Assembly: GCA_018650745.1 (NCBI GenBank)
Contig: JABIFK010000304.1
Coordinates: 1 to 7,197, forward strand
Source of the DNA: Candidatus Latescibacterota bacterium
GTDB taxonomy: Bacteria; Latescibacterota; UBA2968
Length of the DNA stretch: 7,197 bases
Reading direction: 5' to 3'
The translations under genes and the position numbers were made by a program. Below the pieces are notes generated by a model that ran no database searches, was not told the DNA's origin, and was given only the letters and a program-made list of their open reading frames with translations. Shown here piece by piece: positions 6,234 through 7,197 of this stretch. The first letter of the stretch is position 1; each line of letters begins with the position of its first letter.

Positions 6234-7105
6234 GAGGTACGCCCTTGTTTTTGTGGGGCAGCAGTCATGTATCGAATAAACATGCTGGACAGCGCAATGA
6301 TGATGACCAAAATAACAAGTCCATAGGCACTGCCCAAGCCCGTTTTGTAGCTGCGAAACATCGTTTGGTAGAGCAAGGCGCTTAAGGTTTGGGTGGCATG
6401 GTCATTGGGCCCGGTAATAGACATGACCAAGTCAAATTGCTTGAGTGCATCGGTGGTTCGAAAGAGCACCGCTAGAAAAAGCAAGGGCGAACACAACGGG
6501 AGTGTAATGCGCCTAAAAGTGGTCCAAGTGGACGCGCGATCAATGGCTGCTGCTTCATAGAGGTGCTTTGGCACGGCATTGAGCCCAGCCAATGAGATGA
6601 GCATCATAAAAGGTGTCCACATCCAAATATCAATCATCAATATGGAAATGAGTTTGAGATCTGGGTCGGTGAGCCATTGGGGTTGAGGCCATGCAAAAAG
6701 TGCGATGATTTGATTGAGCACACCATAATGTCCGTTGAGAATAAAATTCCAGTAGAGACCCATCACGGCGGGTGAGAGCATCATTGGGATCAGGAGAAAT
6801 GTTAAGACAACTGTTTTGCCACGAAATGGGAGGTGTATGCTCAAGGCAAGTGTGAAGCCCAGCAGCAGTTCTATGGAAACAGCCAGCACAACAAACATGC
6901 CTGTAGTTCGCAATGCAGACGCATAGTGTGGATCGTCAAAGACGATGCCAAAGTTGCGTGTACCGATAAATTCAATCAATCCGCCGCTGAGTTCTGCATC
7001 TGTAAAGCTGAGATAAATATTATAGAAGAGGGGGAATATGTTGAAGAGGATCAAGAAGATCAATGCTGGGGCAACAAAGCCGTATTTGATGGGTTGGTTT
7101 TGCAT
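6230..7105 (-). CDS. ABC importer permease 1 (CUT1, MalF/UgpA type)
   Basis: A 291-residue inner-membrane protein with six predicted transmembrane segments. The first is at about 11-32 (FVAPALIFLILFNIFPLFY); the others fall at about 69-92, 100-124, 152-172, 205-218 and 260-279. The EAA motif is YEAAAIDRASTWTTFRRITLP (183-203). MalF/UgpA-like proteins share the start and the PLFYNIYLSFTD segment. It forms the channel with permease 2. The frame is open upstream to a TTG at 7180-7178, which would give 316 residues. I chose ATG 7105-7103 because the TTG forms part of a near-consensus -35 box, so it is probably not in the message, and because the extra 25 residues do not resemble family N-termini. 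The ribosome site before the ATG is weak. First gene of the operon in this window. Confidence 0.92.
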   Translation of the reverse strand: MQNQPIKYGFVAPALIFLILFNIFPLFYNIYLSFTDAELSGGLIEFIGTRNFGIVFDDPHYASALRTTGMFVVLAVSIELLLGFTLALSIHLPFRGKTVVLTFLLIPMMLSPAVMGLYWNFILNGHYGVLNQIIALFAWPQPQWLTDPDLKLISILMIDIWMWTPFMMLISLAGLNAVPKHLYEAAAIDRASTWTTFRRITLPLCSPLLFLAVLFRTTDALKQFDLVMSITGPNDHATQTLSALLYQTMFRSYKTGLGSAYGLVILVIIIALSSMFIRYMTAAPQKQGRTS

Positions 7106-7131
7106 GGGCTTAACGCAGATAATAGTTGGGT

Positions 7132-7159
7132 TTGAAATATGGAGACCGCATAGTATAAT
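7132..7159 (+). promoter_or_regulatory. Candidate outward-facing sigma-70 promoter overlapping the operon promoter
   Basis: On the plus strand TTGAAA (7132-7137, five of six) and a perfect TATAAT (7154-7159) are 16 bases apart. The -10 box shares bases with the minus-strand -10 box. It would transcribe rightwards out of the window, for example into a divergent regulator or other gene that is not visible. The coincidence may also be chance in AT-rich DNA. Confidence 0.4.
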
Positions 7160-7180
7160 GTGAGCATTGCGTTGTGTCAA
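7152..7180 (-). promoter_or_regulatory. Near-consensus sigma-70 promoter of the ABC importer operon
   Basis: On the minus strand there is a perfect TTGACA (7180-7175), exactly 17 bases, then TATACT (7157-7152, five of six matches). Transcription would start near 7145, leaving a leader of about 40 bases before the permease 1 ATG. A small inverted repeat TCAA/TTGA (7177-7180 with 7185-7188) overlaps the -35 and could be part of an operator, but it is short. Confidence 0.65.
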
Positions 7181-7197
7181 TCACTTGAAATTGAGAA

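Noticed and set aside
7106..7180. TTG start extending permease 1 by 25 residues
   Set aside because: The TTG is part of a perfect TTGACA -35 box, so the extension would lie upstream of the transcript start.

Overview
The window looks like chromosomal DNA from a Gram-negative bacterium of moderate GC content. The Gram-negative reading rests on an outer-membrane beta-barrel protein of the Omp85 family with an N-terminal signal peptide. I cannot name the phylum from the sequence. There are no rRNA or tRNA genes, CRISPR arrays, transposases or phage genes.

Region 1 (1-2093, minus strand) is a three-gene envelope/signalling cluster read from right to left: a short Omp85 (BamA/TamA-type) protein with one POTRA domain, an exported DUF4390-like protein, and the first 48 codons of a membrane protein that is probably an NtrY-type sensor kinase running off the left edge. 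The last two overlap by ATGA, so they are probably translationally coupled.

Region 2 (2094-2416) is a 323-base divergent intergenic region. It holds weak candidate promoters, a 7-bp inverted repeat in front of the Omp85 gene, and an imperfect palindrome of about 111 bases (2288-2398) that ends five bases before the Shine-Dalgarno of the plus-strand gene.

Region 3 (2417-3046, plus strand) is a uridine-kinase-fold P-loop kinase. It keeps the phosphate-handling motifs but lacks the usual Tyr/His nucleoside-binding motif. It converges on the next operon across a 67-base gap.

Region 4 (3114-7105, minus strand) is a CUT1-type ABC importer operon. In transcription order it encodes permease 1, permease 2, a 55-residue two-helix membrane protein (5206-5373), ATPase 1 and ATPase 2. 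Three junctions are ATGA overlaps and the fourth is a 2-base gap, so it is almost certainly one transcript. A near-consensus sigma-70 promoter (TTGACA, 17 bases, TATACT) lies just upstream, and a second candidate promoter points out of the window on the plus strand. The two different ATPases suggest a heterodimeric motor, as in the GlpS/GlpT glycerol importer, rather than the usual MalK-type homodimer. No substrate-binding protein is visible; it may lie beyond the right edge. The substrate cannot be deduced. The small membrane protein is the least expected part of the window.
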